Source: Elusimicrobiota bacterium (GTDB taxonomy: Bacteria; Elusimicrobiota; Elusimicrobia; FEN-1173). From it: a stretch of DNA of 64,000 nt. Below are positions 42,483-51,922 of the stretch, in pieces (the stretch's first letter is position 1; the number at the start of each line of letters is the position of its first letter). The position numbers and the translations under genes were made by a program. Location: positions 1 to 64,000 of the forward strand of contig JADJJR010000002.1 of NCBI GenBank assembly GCA_016706425.1. The letters are read 5' to 3'. Under the pieces are notes generated by a model. That model did no database searches, was not told the DNA's origin, and saw nothing but the letters and a program-made list of their open reading frames with translations.

Positions 42483-43586
42483 TTACCCTCGGACGATCCG
42501 CTCGTAGCGGTCCGGGTGTTTTTCCCGGAACTTCCAACGTTCAACGGAAGTCATGGCATTGAGTTCTTTAAGGCCGATCTCGTCAACAGAGATGGTTCTT
42601 GATCCAGAACCAGATGCCACGCTCGCGCTGGACGCGCGTCTTTGGGTGTTTTGTTCTATGCGCTTCATCGCTTCGGGCGTATGGCCCCCGTTCGCCTTTT
42701 CGGGTTTTTCAGCCTTTGGCTTCCCGTGATCGGGGTGGTACTGCGCGATTTCGTAGGCGATATGAGCCGCGTTGTAATCGTCTGGACCCAACTTATCCGC
42801 CTCTCGTGCAGCCACCTGCAAATCTTTCATTAACTTTACAACCTTTGACTGTCTCCATTTTTCAGGCACAACTTCGTCCAGGTTTTGCATCACTTCACGC
42901 GCCCGGACAACAGCGTCGTCAAAATCTTGGTATACAGTCCGCGCGTACTCTTCTTGCTCTCGGTGAACCTCCGTTAACCGAACCTGCCGCGCCGTCATTT
43001 CCTGCTCTTCTTTGGCTTTCTTCGCTTCCATTTCTTTTAATTGCCGCAACGTCAAAGGTTTGTCTTCTTCTCCGCCAGTCTCGTCAGACAGAAGGGACGC
43101 CATATCACCTTCCGATTCCGAACTCTTAACCGCTGGATTTGTCCGCGCCCGCAACTCTTCAACCTCGCGCGCAAGGAGGTCACGTTCAGCCTCGATCTTT
43201 TGGCGTTCGCGCCGTTCACTTTTCATCCTGAAATAAAGACCGCGTTGCGGCGTCCCAGGCCCAAAAGCGTCAGCCCACGCCTTTTCCTGCTCCGGCGTCT
43301 TAAACGTAAAATCGGGTAAACCGGTCGGTTTCTTTTCCTGCACCTCTTCTTCAACCTTCTCTTCTGCCTTAGGCTCTTCCTTCGGTTCAACAACTTCCTG
43401 GACTGGTTCTTTCTTTTCTTCCTTCACTTCTTCTTTTGCCACCATCCCGCGCTTCTCGGCGGCGTCCAGTTCATCTTTCGTCCATCCGCGCTCTTTCAAA
43501 ACCTCGCGCGTCGGTTTCGATTCGACTTCAACATTCGCAACCTCGGGAGCCGTCAGTTCGATGGTTTCCGTTGTATTTTCGCTCAT
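42483..43586 (-). CDS. Scaffolding protein, intact copy
   Basis: 367 residues from ATG 43584-43586. N-terminal acidic region (MSENTTETIELTAPEVANVE), Glu/Lys-rich middle with repeated EEKV/KEE units, conserved GLPDFTFKTPEQEKAWADAF near residue 115, long coiled coil, and a basic C-terminus ending WKFREKHPDRYERIVRG. The frame is continuous, unlike the left copy. The upstream open codons to 43676 overlap the previous gene and are not the start. Confidence 0.75.
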   Translation of the reverse strand: MSENTTETIELTAPEVANVEVESKPTREVLKERGWTKDELDAAEKRGMVAKEEVKEEKKEPVQEVVEPKEEPKAEEKVEEEVQEKKPTGLPDFTFKTPEQEKAWADAFGPGTPQRGLYFRMKSERRERQKIEAERDLLAREVEELRARTNPAVKSSESEGDMASLLSDETGGEEDKPLTLRQLKEMEAKKAKEEQEMTARQVRLTEVHREQEEYARTVYQDFDDAVVRAREVMQNLDEVVPEKWRQSKVVKLMKDLQVAAREADKLGPDDYNAAHIAYEIAQYHPDHGKPKAEKPEKANGGHTPEAMKRIEQNTQRRASSASVASGSGSRTISVDEIGLKELNAMTSVERWKFREKHPDRYERIVRG

Positions 43587-43590
43587 GGCG

Positions 43591-43905
43591 TTAACCTCGC
43601 ATCCTGTTGATCCAAAACCCTTTTCCATTGTTTCCGGCACGATAAAACGCGCGGTCTTTGCTTTCTTCGCCCACAATCACAAACCCGTCAGGTGCTTCAA
43701 AAAACGCCTGGCCTGGCGCAATCGGGTGCTTTAGAACTTCACGCGATTTCTCGATTTCGGGCGGATAAACAGTCCCTGCGACCCGGTCCACCGTTGAAAC
43801 AGGTTTTTCCACTTTCACAGGCTCGATCGCCTGAACAGTTTGAATTTCTTTCGATTCCACCGGCGCGTCTTGCGCCGTATTTTTACGCCAACCCTTGGGG
43901 GGCAT
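43591..43905 (-). CDS. 104-residue protein between portal and scaffold, intact copy
   Basis: Starts MPPKGWRKNTAQDAPVESKE at ATG 43903-43905 with AGGAGGAAACA upstream, 23 bases inside the portal gene. Lys/Val/Glu-rich linker, then YPPEIEKSREVLKHPIAPGQ and a compact C-terminus. It may be a small head-assembly factor. Confidence 0.65.
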   Translation of the reverse strand: MPPKGWRKNTAQDAPVESKEIQTVQAIEPVKVEKPVSTVDRVAGTVYPPEIEKSREVLKHPIAPGQAFFEAPDGFVIVGEESKDRAFYRAGNNGKGFWINRMRG

Positions 43906-45891
43906 TGTTTCCTCCTGGATTCGCAGGGCCAACGGGTCCAGACATGGCCGCCGCCTGCGCTTGTTTAATTGACTGCGTGACCCGTTCCTTCGTCTCCCGT
44001 GGCAACTGGCTCTGATCGATCAAAACCTCGGGAGGAATAAGGCCTGGGTACGCAGCCGCAAACTCTTTTAATTCCGCCATCTGTGCCATCCGAATCGTCT
44101 CGCTGGACACGGATTCGCCCACGTTGACGTCGTATTTCCACAGATCGCCTTTCAGCACTTCGGCGATTGCAACTTCCGCCATGCCGTCGTCATAGCTCAT
44201 GGGTTGACCATCTTCGTCCGTCATCGGTTCGGGTTGACCCGTTTGAGGATTCGCCAGCATCAGAGGCGGAAAACTCTTTTCAAGAAACGCTTGTCCTAAA
44301 ACATTTTTCGCTGTCTCTGTGTCGTAAATCTCGCCCAACTGCGATAACAGGAAACGACCTGCGATCTGCCGCGTCCTGGACAGGTTGTCGAACAATTCCT
44401 GAACCATCAGAAGACCTTGTTTTTGGCGCAAGGCGATGGCACGTCCTGATTCCGCACCACCCTCCTGCGATGCCAGCAAGTCAGCGTTAATCCCAAGCTG
44501 TGCCTTGATGTCTTCGGCACTCTCCGCCGTCAGCGCCGCGTGGCCCTGCGACAAGGGCGTCGGATAGATCCGTTCCGGCTTCTGTCGGCCCTGCTTGTAT
44601 TCAAGGTTCACGCCGGGCGCGGACCCGAAGTTTTGCACTTGCGCACGGTCCACCCATGCGTCCTCTTCTGTTAACCAACCACTGTTGGACGACGTATTGA
44701 GGTGGCGAAGCATCAACGTCGAGGCTTTGTTATGCCGTTCCTGCGCGTCTTTCACGCCATGCACGATTCCCTGCACCAGGAGGTGGCGGTCTTCGCCAGT
44801 CAGCGGAGCCGTCGAGAACCGTGCGTAGTAGGGGATAAAAGGGTAGGACTTCCACTTCGGATAGAACCAGGCGCGTTCGTTCGCCAATGGTTCGCTCATG
44901 CCAGGCAAATGCGCAAACAACCAGATTTCGGGAACTTTGCGCTCAATGATGGTGAACCGATCCGGGTTGCGCTTGGGTGGTGCCATTGGGGTTGCTGGCC
45001 GGTTACGGACGCGGTGACAACGCCGGACTGGTACACGGCATCATCGCTTTCGATTTGGCCAACATAGCTATCAATAAACGACTGCGCCGCCTCTTTGTCC
45101 TTTGCTTCCGTTATCTCACCGGTCTCACGGTCGCCAATGAAATAGTGCTTGACCCATTTCTTGTAATACCGCTCAATGAGGTCGTAGGTCTTTTCTTCTG
45201 GAAGGCCCATCGTGTCCCCGCCGCTCTTTCCGTAATCCTCCCGTTGGACGTGGTTGGCATCGTCGCCCATGCCATAATCGAGCTTGGCCCCGTTCATGTC
45301 GCAAATCTGCTTCTCTTTTTCCGGGTAAAGAGCGACAACAGCGTCCTCGCACAGGTCAATGCTTAGCTTGTAAACGTATTTGGCGTCTGTGAGGTCGTAC
45401 TCCCTCGAATCGGGATCAATCAAAACAACCGCACCGTCTAGCTTTTTCCAGCACGGCTTTCCGTTTAGGATGTTCTCTGTGTTGTCCAGATACATTTCAA
45501 GGAACGATTCCCCGCACGTTGCCCCGTCTTTGAACTGGTCGGACGATTTGGCACCGAAATCGCTTGTCTTGATTGCGTGTTTAAACAACCCTGTTGCAAT
45601 CTCCGCCTTAATGTCGTCCTCTTGCCCCTCCGGAAACGCTTTGAAATCGGTTCGGTTCTGCCTCTCAAGCCCGGTCAAAAGGAAAAGGTTTGCCTGAATC
45701 CGGTTGTCCGTCACCGGCTTGATCCCGGCCTGGGCCAAATTGGCAAGATCTTCGTCAGTCCACTGCTTACCAAGGCACCAAAGAAAATCCTCTTTTTCCC
45801 GCTTTATCAACTTCGATTTGTCCCGGTAAGCCCGTTGCAGGTCTTTGATCGAACGATCGCAATTTAAATCTTTTTCTTTTCCGTAGCTCAT
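43883..45891 (-). CDS. Portal protein, P22-like (right copy, one-base deletion mid-gene)
   Basis: The 3' end is correct here (NNAPQGLA then TAA at 43883-43885). A G is missing near 44990 (ATTGGGG against ATTGGGGG), splitting it into pieces 44896-45891 and 43883-44986. Combining both copies restores 669 residues. That each copy has lost a different base of the same essential gene argues for sequencing error. Confidence 0.8.
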
Positions 45892-47234
45892 CCCAAAACC
45901 CCCACTGGGTTTTCACTAACCTTTGCGGCCCGCCGCAACTCGTACTGATCAACCTTCGAGTGAACTTTCGCTTGCCCCATCGCCCACAACCCAATCAGCA
46001 AAGCGTCCGCGTGGTCAGGGGACCGGCCGTACCGTTTCTTAATGTCTTCCTTGGCTTCAACCTTGAACTCGCCTGACGACTTCACTTCCTTGTACTTCGC
46101 CCAACAAAGCTCTTCGGTGGCCTCCGAATCGTTGGAAAGCATCTGAACGAACCCGTCACGGAACATGTCAGCGCCCTTCCCGTAGATCTCGGCTCGGCGG
46201 TTATAATACCCACCACCCTCCACGCGCTCGGACGCATTAACCGGGATAACGTGGTGCCCAAGCTCACGCAATCGATCCACAACACCGCCGCCGACTCCAA
46301 TCTCGTCAATGGCAAAACTGCCAATCGCGCCGTTCTTGTGCGCGAACATCAACAACCGCCCCACCGTCTCCATCGTGTCCTTCTTCTCCCAAGACGCCTT
46401 GTCCAACACCTTCCCGTTCTCAATGGCGTAAACGACCGTCTTATCGTCGCCGTAACGCGCCACATCACACGAGACGATGCGTCGAAATGGAACGTGCGTA
46501 ATGAGGTCGCGTTTCTTGGCCTTCTCCACCCAATCCGGGTGAATAATAATGTCGGAGGTGTCAGACTCTTCCCACGAATTGAGTACAAAACGTCGGTAAA
46601 TCTTCGGGGACGACTGTTCCAGCTTTTTCCAATCGGCTATCGTGTCCGCAGGCAGATATTTCTCGGCGTCGAAACTTGTTGCTTCGTGAAGGTCGTAGTC
46701 TTTGTCCGATCCAACTTTCCACGTTCGGTAAATCCAGTTATTCCCGTTCGTGTTTGCCGTTAAAAATCCCGTTCTTCGTTTAACGTCCCGGCGCAATCGG
46801 CCGCGTAGGACGTTGAACGTCTCATCGGTTTCAAGTTCTTCCGCCTGCTCAATCCAGAACCACCCCAGGTTCATGTTTTGAACAACGCCGTGAATTTCTT
46901 CGAGGTGACGAAACAGGATTTCTGATTTGTTCGGGAACTCCACAGACCGCTCGGAAGAAATCTTAACACCCGTATACTTCTCAAAATCTTTGCAAGTGGA
47001 ATCACGCAAATCCGTATATTCCCGTCGGAAGATAACGCCAAGGTTCTTCGGGCTCTCTTCGGAAAGGATCATCGCCCGTTGAATGCCAGCAAACGATTTA
47101 CCAGTGCCCCACGCGCCCACATAGGCTGGGAACCGAGCTTCGGAAAATATGAAATTGTCCTGCGGCTTTAAGAGGTGGAAAACTTTATCGGCGTCTGTTA
47201 CTTTTGCTTCTTCAATGTTCTTAACTTCAATCAC
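45888..47234 (-). CDS. Terminase large subunit, intact copy
   Basis: 448 residues from GTG 47232-47234. Walker A GAWGTGKS at 40-47; RREYTDLRDS after it; Walker B-type WFWIEQAEEL at about 125-134; coupling motif TANTNGN; nuclease domain with SCDVARYGDD near 255, AIDEIGVGGG near 308 and SPDHADAL near 405, giving the acidic triad. It cuts and pumps concatemeric DNA into the procapsid through the portal. ATGA overlap with the portal gene. Confidence 0.9.
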   Translation of the reverse strand: MIEVKNIEEAKVTDADKVFHLLKPQDNFIFSEARFPAYVGAWGTGKSFAGIQRAMILSEESPKNLGVIFRREYTDLRDSTCKDFEKYTGVKISSERSVEFPNKSEILFRHLEEIHGVVQNMNLGWFWIEQAEELETDETFNVLRGRLRRDVKRRTGFLTANTNGNNWIYRTWKVGSDKDYDLHEATSFDAEKYLPADTIADWKKLEQSSPKIYRRFVLNSWEESDTSDIIIHPDWVEKAKKRDLITHVPFRRIVSCDVARYGDDKTVVYAIENGKVLDKASWEKKDTMETVGRLLMFAHKNGAIGSFAIDEIGVGGGVVDRLRELGHHVIPVNASERVEGGGYYNRRAEIYGKGADMFRDGFVQMLSNDSEATEELCWAKYKEVKSSGEFKVEAKEDIKKRYGRSPDHADALLIGLWAMGQAKVHSKVDQYELRRAAKVSENPVGVLG

Positions 47235-47530
47235 GCTCGCACCACGACGATGCGCCCACTTATTTCACCGCTGTGTTCAACCTGTTGGGTGGATTTCCCC
47301 CATAGTCTGTCCATCACTTCACGCGCGGCGGCAAGCCTCACGTTCTTTTCCGCCGTCGGATCGTTCATCAATTCAGAGCAGAATTTGAAAGCCTTGATTG
47401 CGTCATCGGCGTAATCGCCGAGCCTCTCTTTCAGCACGGTAGCCGCCAACGGCTTCCTACCCGAACCGGGACGAGGGCCACCTCTTCCAACTTTCTCTTT
47501 AGGGATTGGGCGAAGGTTCTGGTTATTCAT
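47231..47530 (-). CDS. Putative terminase small subunit, right copy
   Basis: Same 99-residue protein as 8320-8619; GTGA overlap with the large subunit preserved. Confidence 0.7.
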   Translation of the reverse strand: MNNQNLRPIPKEKVGRGGPRPGSGRKPLAATVLKERLGDYADDAIKAFKFCSELMNDPTAEKNVRLAAAREVMDRLWGKSTQQVEHSGEISGRIVVVRA

Positions 47531-47544
47531 TGTGGAAAAAATTG

Positions 47545-47631
47545 ATCCCTGCAACGCTTTTCAGCGCGGCAGGGATGGGCGATAGGCTTAAACAAAAATG
47601 GCGACAAGACCCCTCCGTGGGGCCTATCGCC
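47545..47631. other. Twin hairpins upstream of terminase genes, right copy
   Basis: Same 8-bp and 10-bp inverted repeats as at 8634-8720, without a base change in either stem. Confidence 0.5.
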
Positions 47632-47836
47632 TAGTTAAATTCTACATGGGCTCCGCAGTTCTTGCAAACCTTTTGATTGGCAGTTTTTGGCGCATTTCCA
47701 CGTGGAACAAAACGCTTGTTGGCGCGGTAAACTGTCCAGACGCTGATGCTTAGGTCTCTTGCCACTTCTTTTGGGAGTGCCCCTGCTCGATGAGGGTGAC
47801 TCTTTTCCAATCGTTGTAGTTTTTCCAGTATCGCAT
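47631..47836 (-). CDS. Small HTH protein (right copy, one-base deletion)
   Basis: Counterpart of 8720-8926. A G is missing near 47774 (TTTTGGGAG against TTTTGGGGAG), so the helix-turn-helix is split. Two nearby substitutions (ATC to CTC and TAT to TCT) are real differences. Confidence 0.4.
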
Positions 47837-48060
47837 ATTGGGTTTCGCCCCCCTTCTTTTGAACCCGGCTTTTCGTTGTCTTTGCGGTAAAGGCAGGGAC
47901 CGCATTGGGCTTTAGTGGTACTGTAGGCCCCGGAAGGGTGGCGGATTAGCTTGTAGAACATGCCTTGACGGATTTTGTGGCAGGTATCGCATGGGGTGTG
48001 CATTCTTGAGGGTTCTGGTTCGAACGTCCAAGCGGATGGCGCGGATCTACTTTGTGGCAT
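47635..48060 (-). CDS. Zinc-binding protein, stop lost in right copy
   Basis: Counterpart of 8890-9150. The TAG stop has become GAG (47800-47802), so the frame runs on over the HTH gene and gives 141 codons. The extra residues are Lys/Ser/Arg-rich and unlike a domain. The true end is uncertain. Confidence 0.4.
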   Translation of the reverse strand: MPQSRSAPSAWTFEPEPSRMHTPCDTCHKIRQGMFYKLIRHPSGAYSTTKAQCGPCLYRKDNEKPGSKEGGRNPICDTGKTTTIGKESPSSSRGTPKRSGKRPKHQRLDSLPRQQAFCSTWKCAKNCQSKGLQELRSPCRI

Positions 48061-48340
48061 TTTTGCGGTTTCCTCCTGTCTCGGGAAAGCCCTTCCAGTT
48101 CCTGTTCCCCAACGGAGCCCCCACATCGTCCCCGTTGTGGGGAAGGCACCCGCCATCGCGGACGGAGACCACCAGGGCGGAACTGTTGCCGTTGGCCTGT
48201 ACGGTGACGTACTTTACGAACATCTCTTGGCCGCGTTTATCGCACTGCTGGCAGACCAGGTGCTTGTTTGAACCACGGAGATCGACAAATGTCCACCCAC
48301 TGACCTCGGATCGGCCTACCCATGCTTGTGCTGGTTCCAT
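48047..48340 (-). CDS. 97-residue CxxC protein, intact copy
   Basis: Complete version of 9137-9431: MEPAQAWVGRSEVSGWTFVD, CQQCDKRGQEMFVKYVTVQA, then a basic Asn/Gly-rich tail. One zinc pair with a further Cys downstream. Confidence 0.55.
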   Translation of the reverse strand: MEPAQAWVGRSEVSGWTFVDLRGSNKHLVCQQCDKRGQEMFVKYVTVQANGNSSALVVSVRDGGCLPHNGDDVGAPLGNRNWKGFPETGGNRKNATK

Positions 48341-48522
48341 TACACCGTCCTTTTCTTTATCTTTGGATACCCGAAATCCCTGGGCTGTGTCACGGTCTTT
48401 ATGTGCCCGCATACCCCACATTCGTCAACGTGCCAACAGGCGAGGTGGGTTTCCGGCATCTTTCCTCCGTTCTGTTCGGCGCAGGACGAGCAGATCCACT
48501 CGGGGTATTTGGCCTTTTTCAT
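48340..48522 (-). CDS. 60-residue zinc-ribbon protein, right copy
   Basis: Identical to 9431-9613, with the same overlaps at both ends. Confidence 0.6.
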   Translation of the reverse strand: MKKAKYPEWICSSCAEQNGGKMPETHLACWHVDECGVCGHIKTVTQPRDFGYPKIKKRTV

Positions 48523-48731
48523 TCCGCAGATACGCTTTCGAGAACACTTAATCTGCTGAATTGCACTATGCGGAGCCTGTGACCGGGCCAGTGCCGAACG
48601 TAGTTGTTGGAAAATTCTTTTGCCTTCTCTCGGGTCTCGAACGCATCGCCGAAAACCCATCGGTACGATTCCCCCCACTTACCTTCGACGACGAAGATCG
48701 TCTTGGTGCCTTTGTTTGTGGAACTTTTCAT
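48519..48731 (-). CDS. MKSST-family protein, right copy
   Basis: Same protein as 9610-9822, but its upstream sequence is replaced: the start now overlaps the stop of a diverged paralogue (ATGA) instead of having its own GGAGG site. Confidence 0.65.
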   Translation of the reverse strand: MKSSTNKGTKTIFVVEGKWGESYRWVFGDAFETREKAKEFSNNYVRHWPGHRLRIVQFSRLSVLESVSAE

Positions 48732-48925
48732 TCGACTGATCGTCTCCTATGGTATTCAACGATGCGAATAGAGTGCTTAGGCCAGTACCGAACGTGGGTG
48801 TTGGCGAAGTCCAGGGCCTCCTCTCGGGTATTGAACGCATCATCAAATTCCCAAGGGAACGAGTCCCCGCATTTGACTTCGAGGACGAATAGCGTCTTAG
48901 GGCAGTGATATGTGGAACTTTTCAC
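48728..48925 (-). CDS. Second MKSST-family protein (tandem paralogue, right copy only)
   Basis: 65 residues, GTG start after AAAGGAGTAACGA. It aligns over its length with the next gene: MKSSTYHCPKTLFVLEVKCG against MKSSTNKGTKTIFVVEGKWG, then DAFNTREEALDFANTHVRYW against DAFETREKAKEFSNNYVRHW. About half the residues match, so this is an old duplication or an import from a relative. Absent from the left copy. Confidence 0.65.
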   Translation of the reverse strand: MKSSTYHCPKTLFVLEVKCGDSFPWEFDDAFNTREEALDFANTHVRYWPKHSIRIVEYHRRRSVE

Positions 48926-48928
48926 TCG

Positions 48929-49243
48929 TTACTCCTTTACCCAAAGCTCAACAACTTGGTCAGTTTGCGGGTCGTGGAAAACCGTCGGCCCCCACCCTCT
49001 CCGTTCCAGAAAGCCACAAACCACTGGAAACGGTGTTGGTACTTGGATTTCGTACCCGGCCTCTGTAAGTCCATCCCAGAGAAGGCGAAGGCTCCCGTTG
49101 CCGGGGTTGGCGGCGATAAGGCTCGACAAGACAACAATGTTGCCGTTCTTCCAGATGTAGGTTCCAGGAGACCACCTATCCCAGGTGAAATCCCAAGGCA
49201 TATCTTCTCCTGGGGTATTGATCCCATCGCAAAGTCCGCGCAA
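48929..49243 (-). CDS. 104-residue hypothetical protein, right copy only
   Basis: TTG start at 49241-49243 after AAGGAGGATCA, or a later ATG. Trp-rich: MPWDFTWDRWSPGTYIWKNG, then NIVVLSSLIAANPGNGSLRL and a C-terminus with VFHDPQTDQVVELWVKE. Part of the island that replaces 9823-10026. The function is unknown. Confidence 0.55.
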   Translation of the reverse strand: MRGLCDGINTPGEDMPWDFTWDRWSPGTYIWKNGNIVVLSSLIAANPGNGSLRLLWDGLTEAGYEIQVPTPFPVVCGFLERRGWGPTVFHDPQTDQVVELWVKE

Positions 49244-49289
49244 ATGATCCTCCTTAAATTATGGGCAGTTTATAGCCATGCCCAGGGCT

Positions 49290-49305
49290 CCCCGTAACGT
49301 GGGGC
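49290..49305. repeat. Hairpin core of the 25-base repeat at the island junction
   Basis: CCCCGTAACGTGGGGC remains of the first unit; everything on its left differs from the left copy, so the junction of the variable island falls at this hairpin. Confidence 0.5.
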
Positions 49306-49426
49306 TGACGCACTTCTTTGACGGGCCGGGCTTGATACCGGCTCTGTGAATGACCGCACTCTGACAACAGCGTCCACGCGCCCATTCGTTTAGGTCATTC
49401 CGTTGTGTGTCCTTCCACACCGCCGT

Positions 49427-49451
49427 CAAATCTTGCCCCGTAACGTGGGGC
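49427..49451. repeat. 25-base hairpin repeat, right copy
   Basis: Identical to 9914-9938 and 10135-10159. Confidence 0.55.
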
Positions 49452-49575
49452 AGGCGTTTAACAGATCGGTTCTCCCGATGGCCTTCGTTCCGGTAACCCA
49501 TTCGATGCCAGCGAGCATAAATGCCCCTGGCAAACGGCGGTGGGTGTGGGTGTCCCATCCGCGCCCCGCAATGGC

Positions 49576-49754
49576 CTAAGCCGTGGGCCTGTCAAAGCTT
49601 TTCGATCGCGGACCGTTTTTTTTCTCCTACACGGCATTTTCGTCGCAGCAATGAACTGTTTAGAGTACCCACACACATCGCAATACTCGATGCCTGAAAA
49701 TCTGCCCACCCCAGGATGAAACGAGACGTGGATCATCGCATTATTTTTGGTCAT
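49576..49754 (-). CDS. 58-residue CxxC protein (right copy, frameshifted)
   Basis: Counterpart of 10284-10460. The T run near 49616-49623 is two longer, so the last 15 codons are out of frame. N-terminal differences (I for N, P for L) show real divergence. Confidence 0.5.
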
Positions 49755-49828
49755 TTTATTTCCCCCTCTCCCGGAACTCCTCCACGGCTTTCGTTACGAC
49801 CTCTTTAACGGCGGCTTCTTGGGGCGGG

Positions 49829-50008
49829 TCATGGCTTGAGCATTAGATCGGCATCGGGGGCCAAAACCGTTCTGCTTTTCCTTTGCGAAGAAACCGCAGA
49901 AATCCCGTCAACGGGAACGATCCCCCAAAACGATCCAGCGACTTCGATTACCACATCGTTATCTAAATCTTCGTCGAGAAGGGCTTGGATAAGTTCTTTT
50001 ACGGTCAT
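49829..50008 (-). CDS. 59-residue MTVKELIQ-type protein, intact copy
   Basis: Complete version of 10535-10715, ending RTVLAPDADLMLKP. Its stop is again an ATGA overlap, with a short or frame-interrupted ORF behind it. Confidence 0.65.
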   Translation of the reverse strand: MTVKELIQALLDEDLDNDVVIEVAGSFWGIVPVDGISAVSSQRKSRTVLAPDADLMLKP

Positions 50009-50286
50009 GGCTCCAACACCTCCAGGATTTTACAATCGAGCAGTGCATCCCCCCCAGAATCTTCGCATAGAAGCGAGGGAGCCTCACCCCACACTAAGGC
50101 GTGCAATTCTTTCAGCACGAAGCGAAGCCTTTCCACCTTCGCAATCTCCTCGTCCAGCCCCGCCTTGAACCCGGCGGCGTAGCCATTGTCCCACGCGGAA
50201 ATCTTGCACTTGTCCCCACACCCGCATATATCGTCGCAGTCCTCATGCCCGTAAGGATTAGTCGGCCCCTCGCTCTTATCGGTCAT
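50005..50286 (-). CDS. Fusion protein made by a 1,020-base deletion
   Basis: 93 residues. The first 50 (MTDKSEGPTNPYGHEDCDDI to GFKAGL) match the gene at 11711-12013, and the rest (DEEIAKVERLRFVLKELHAL on) matches the C-terminal half of 10712-11029. The junction is at TCCAGCC (50153-50159), which occurs at both ends of the missing segment in the left copy (10860-10866 and 11880-11886). The fusion is in frame, since 1,020 is divisible by three. Confidence 0.7.
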   Translation of the reverse strand: MTDKSEGPTNPYGHEDCDDICGCGDKCKISAWDNGYAAGFKAGLDEEIAKVERLRFVLKELHALVWGEAPSLLCEDSGGDALLDCKILEVLEP

Positions 50287-50405
50287 TTTGCCTCCTCGCA
50301 CCAAAAAATCCTATTCCCAATAATGATGTGGGCAAATTGGTCGCCACCGCAAAATGGGCAAATAACCTTATCGTCAGTCATTCCTCCCCCTTCACGGTCG
50401 GTCAT
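50283..50405 (-). CDS. Zinc mini-protein, right copy
   Basis: 40 residues if read from the ATG overlapping the upstream stop (MTDREGGGMTDDKVICPFCG), or 32 from the inner ATG at 50381, which has GGGGGAGGA just upstream. Same CPFCGG core as 12010-12108. Confidence 0.5.
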   Translation of the reverse strand: MTDREGGGMTDDKVICPFCGGDQFAHIIIGNRIFWCEEAK

Positions 50406-51912
50406 GACACCACCTCTGGAAGGAACGCGCGGATTTCCTCATCGGTCTTCTGTTCCGGAGAGTCCATCCCAAGAATCCACGCGCGGGCGTGAATCGCCCG
50501 TTTAGTGTTAGGGGGGACGGCCTGTGCATACCAGTATCCAGGAACCGAGGCGTGTTCGTAGTAAAGGTACTTTCGGCTGATCTGCCCAACAAGAAGCTCT
50601 TTTAGTTCGTAGACGTTCCCGCCCTTTGTGTGGCAGTCCACGAAGGTATCAACTGTCTTTGCTCCGACCGCCTTTAGCATCCTCTCCGCGCCAATTTTCC
50701 GGATTATTTCACGCTGAACATCGACGTTCTTTTCGTTGAGCGCAAGCATCGGGTCGATCTTCCCGGCATCGGTCATAACGAGCCACTTTGGAACACGAAT
50801 GCCGTTTAGGTGGTAAATCTCGAAACCGTCGCGCCACCGGTGGGATGGACCGGTTGCGCAGTGCGCCCTTCCCCTCGAGTCTGTTTTAAGCACCTCGGGG
50901 AAGTCAGATACGATGCAAAACTTTTCGTGCATGACACGGAAACCACCGTAGGTCGCCGCGTCCTCCCACGCCTTGTACTGTTCCCAAACCGGGAGCCCTG
51001 TAAGGCCGATCACGTCCCGCATGGCCTCGACGTAACAGGGTAACATCGCCCACATGTTTCCACCTTGGTACACATCGGCCCACTTTTTTACTCCCTCAAG
51101 AGCTGCCCGAAAACGAGCCCCTACAAACTTCTTAGCGAGATAAACCAACCAGTCTTTTTTTTGTTTGGTGGCGGCGTCGGTGGCGTCGGTGGCGGCGTCG
51201 GTGGGCGTCGGTGGCGGCGTCGGTGGCGTCGCGGGTGGCGACGAATGTGGCGGCGTCGGTGGCGTCGAATGTGGCGGCGCGGGTGGCGGCGTCGGTGGCG
51301 TCGGCAGTGTGGTGGCGGCGTTGGTGGCGGCACGGGTGGCGGCGACGGTAGCTTCGCGAGTGGCGTCGAATGTGGCGGCGTTGGTGGCGGCGTCGGTGGC
51401 GTCGAATGTGGCGGCGCGGGTGGCGGCGTCGGTGGCGACGCGGGTGGCGGCGTCGGTGGCGGCGGCAGTGGCGTCGAAGGTGGCGGCACGGGTGGCGGCA
51501 CGGGTGGCGGCGACGGTAGCTTCGCGAGTGGCGTCGAATGTGGCGGCGTCGGTGGCGGCGTCGGTGGCGTCGGTGGCGGCGTCGGTGGCGTCGAATGTGG
51601 CGGCGCGGGTGGCGGCTTCGGTGTCGGAGGCGGTGGCTTCGACGGATTTAAGCTTACCACGCAAGGCCCACCAACAGGAAGCCACCCCGTAGGCACAAGC
51701 CATCACGAAGGGGACGGAACCACAACAACACGCGGCTTTTTTAAACCCGCAGAAGCGTAGAGCCTTTCGATAGCGTCCGTGATCTTTGTAACGTCGCACC
51801 GCCCCGTTTTAAAAGCGATGGATTTCCACTTTTCAACAAGCGCACCCATCCGCATTTTCTCTTCTGACGTAATGCCTCCCGAGGCTCGCGTCGGAGTTCG
51901 AACAATTTTCAT
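50402..51912 (-). CDS. DUF6745-like Ala-Thr repeat protein (right copy, frameshifted)
   Basis: Counterpart of 12130-13661. The C-terminus is correct here (FLPEVVS, stop 50402-50404 in an ATGA overlap). The N-terminal part is broken by a missing G near 51713, and two compensating shifts occur inside the repeat (about 51200-51310), where Pro-rich codons appear between Ala-Thr units. Confidence 0.6.
51164..51637 (-). repeat. Ala-Thr minisatellite, right copy
   Basis: Same 12-base repeat as 12891-13385 but 21 bases shorter overall, with a rearranged segment at its left end. Confidence 0.8.
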
Positions 51913-51922
51913 AGTCCACACC

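Larger units (their letters stand above)
49244..49575. other. Variable stretch without a supported gene, right copy
   Basis: Counterpart of the right part of 9823-10283. It carries the hairpin core at 49290-49305 and the full 25-base repeat at 49427-49451. An open minus frame (49259-49558) exists, but the copies do not support it over others. Confidence 0.4.
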
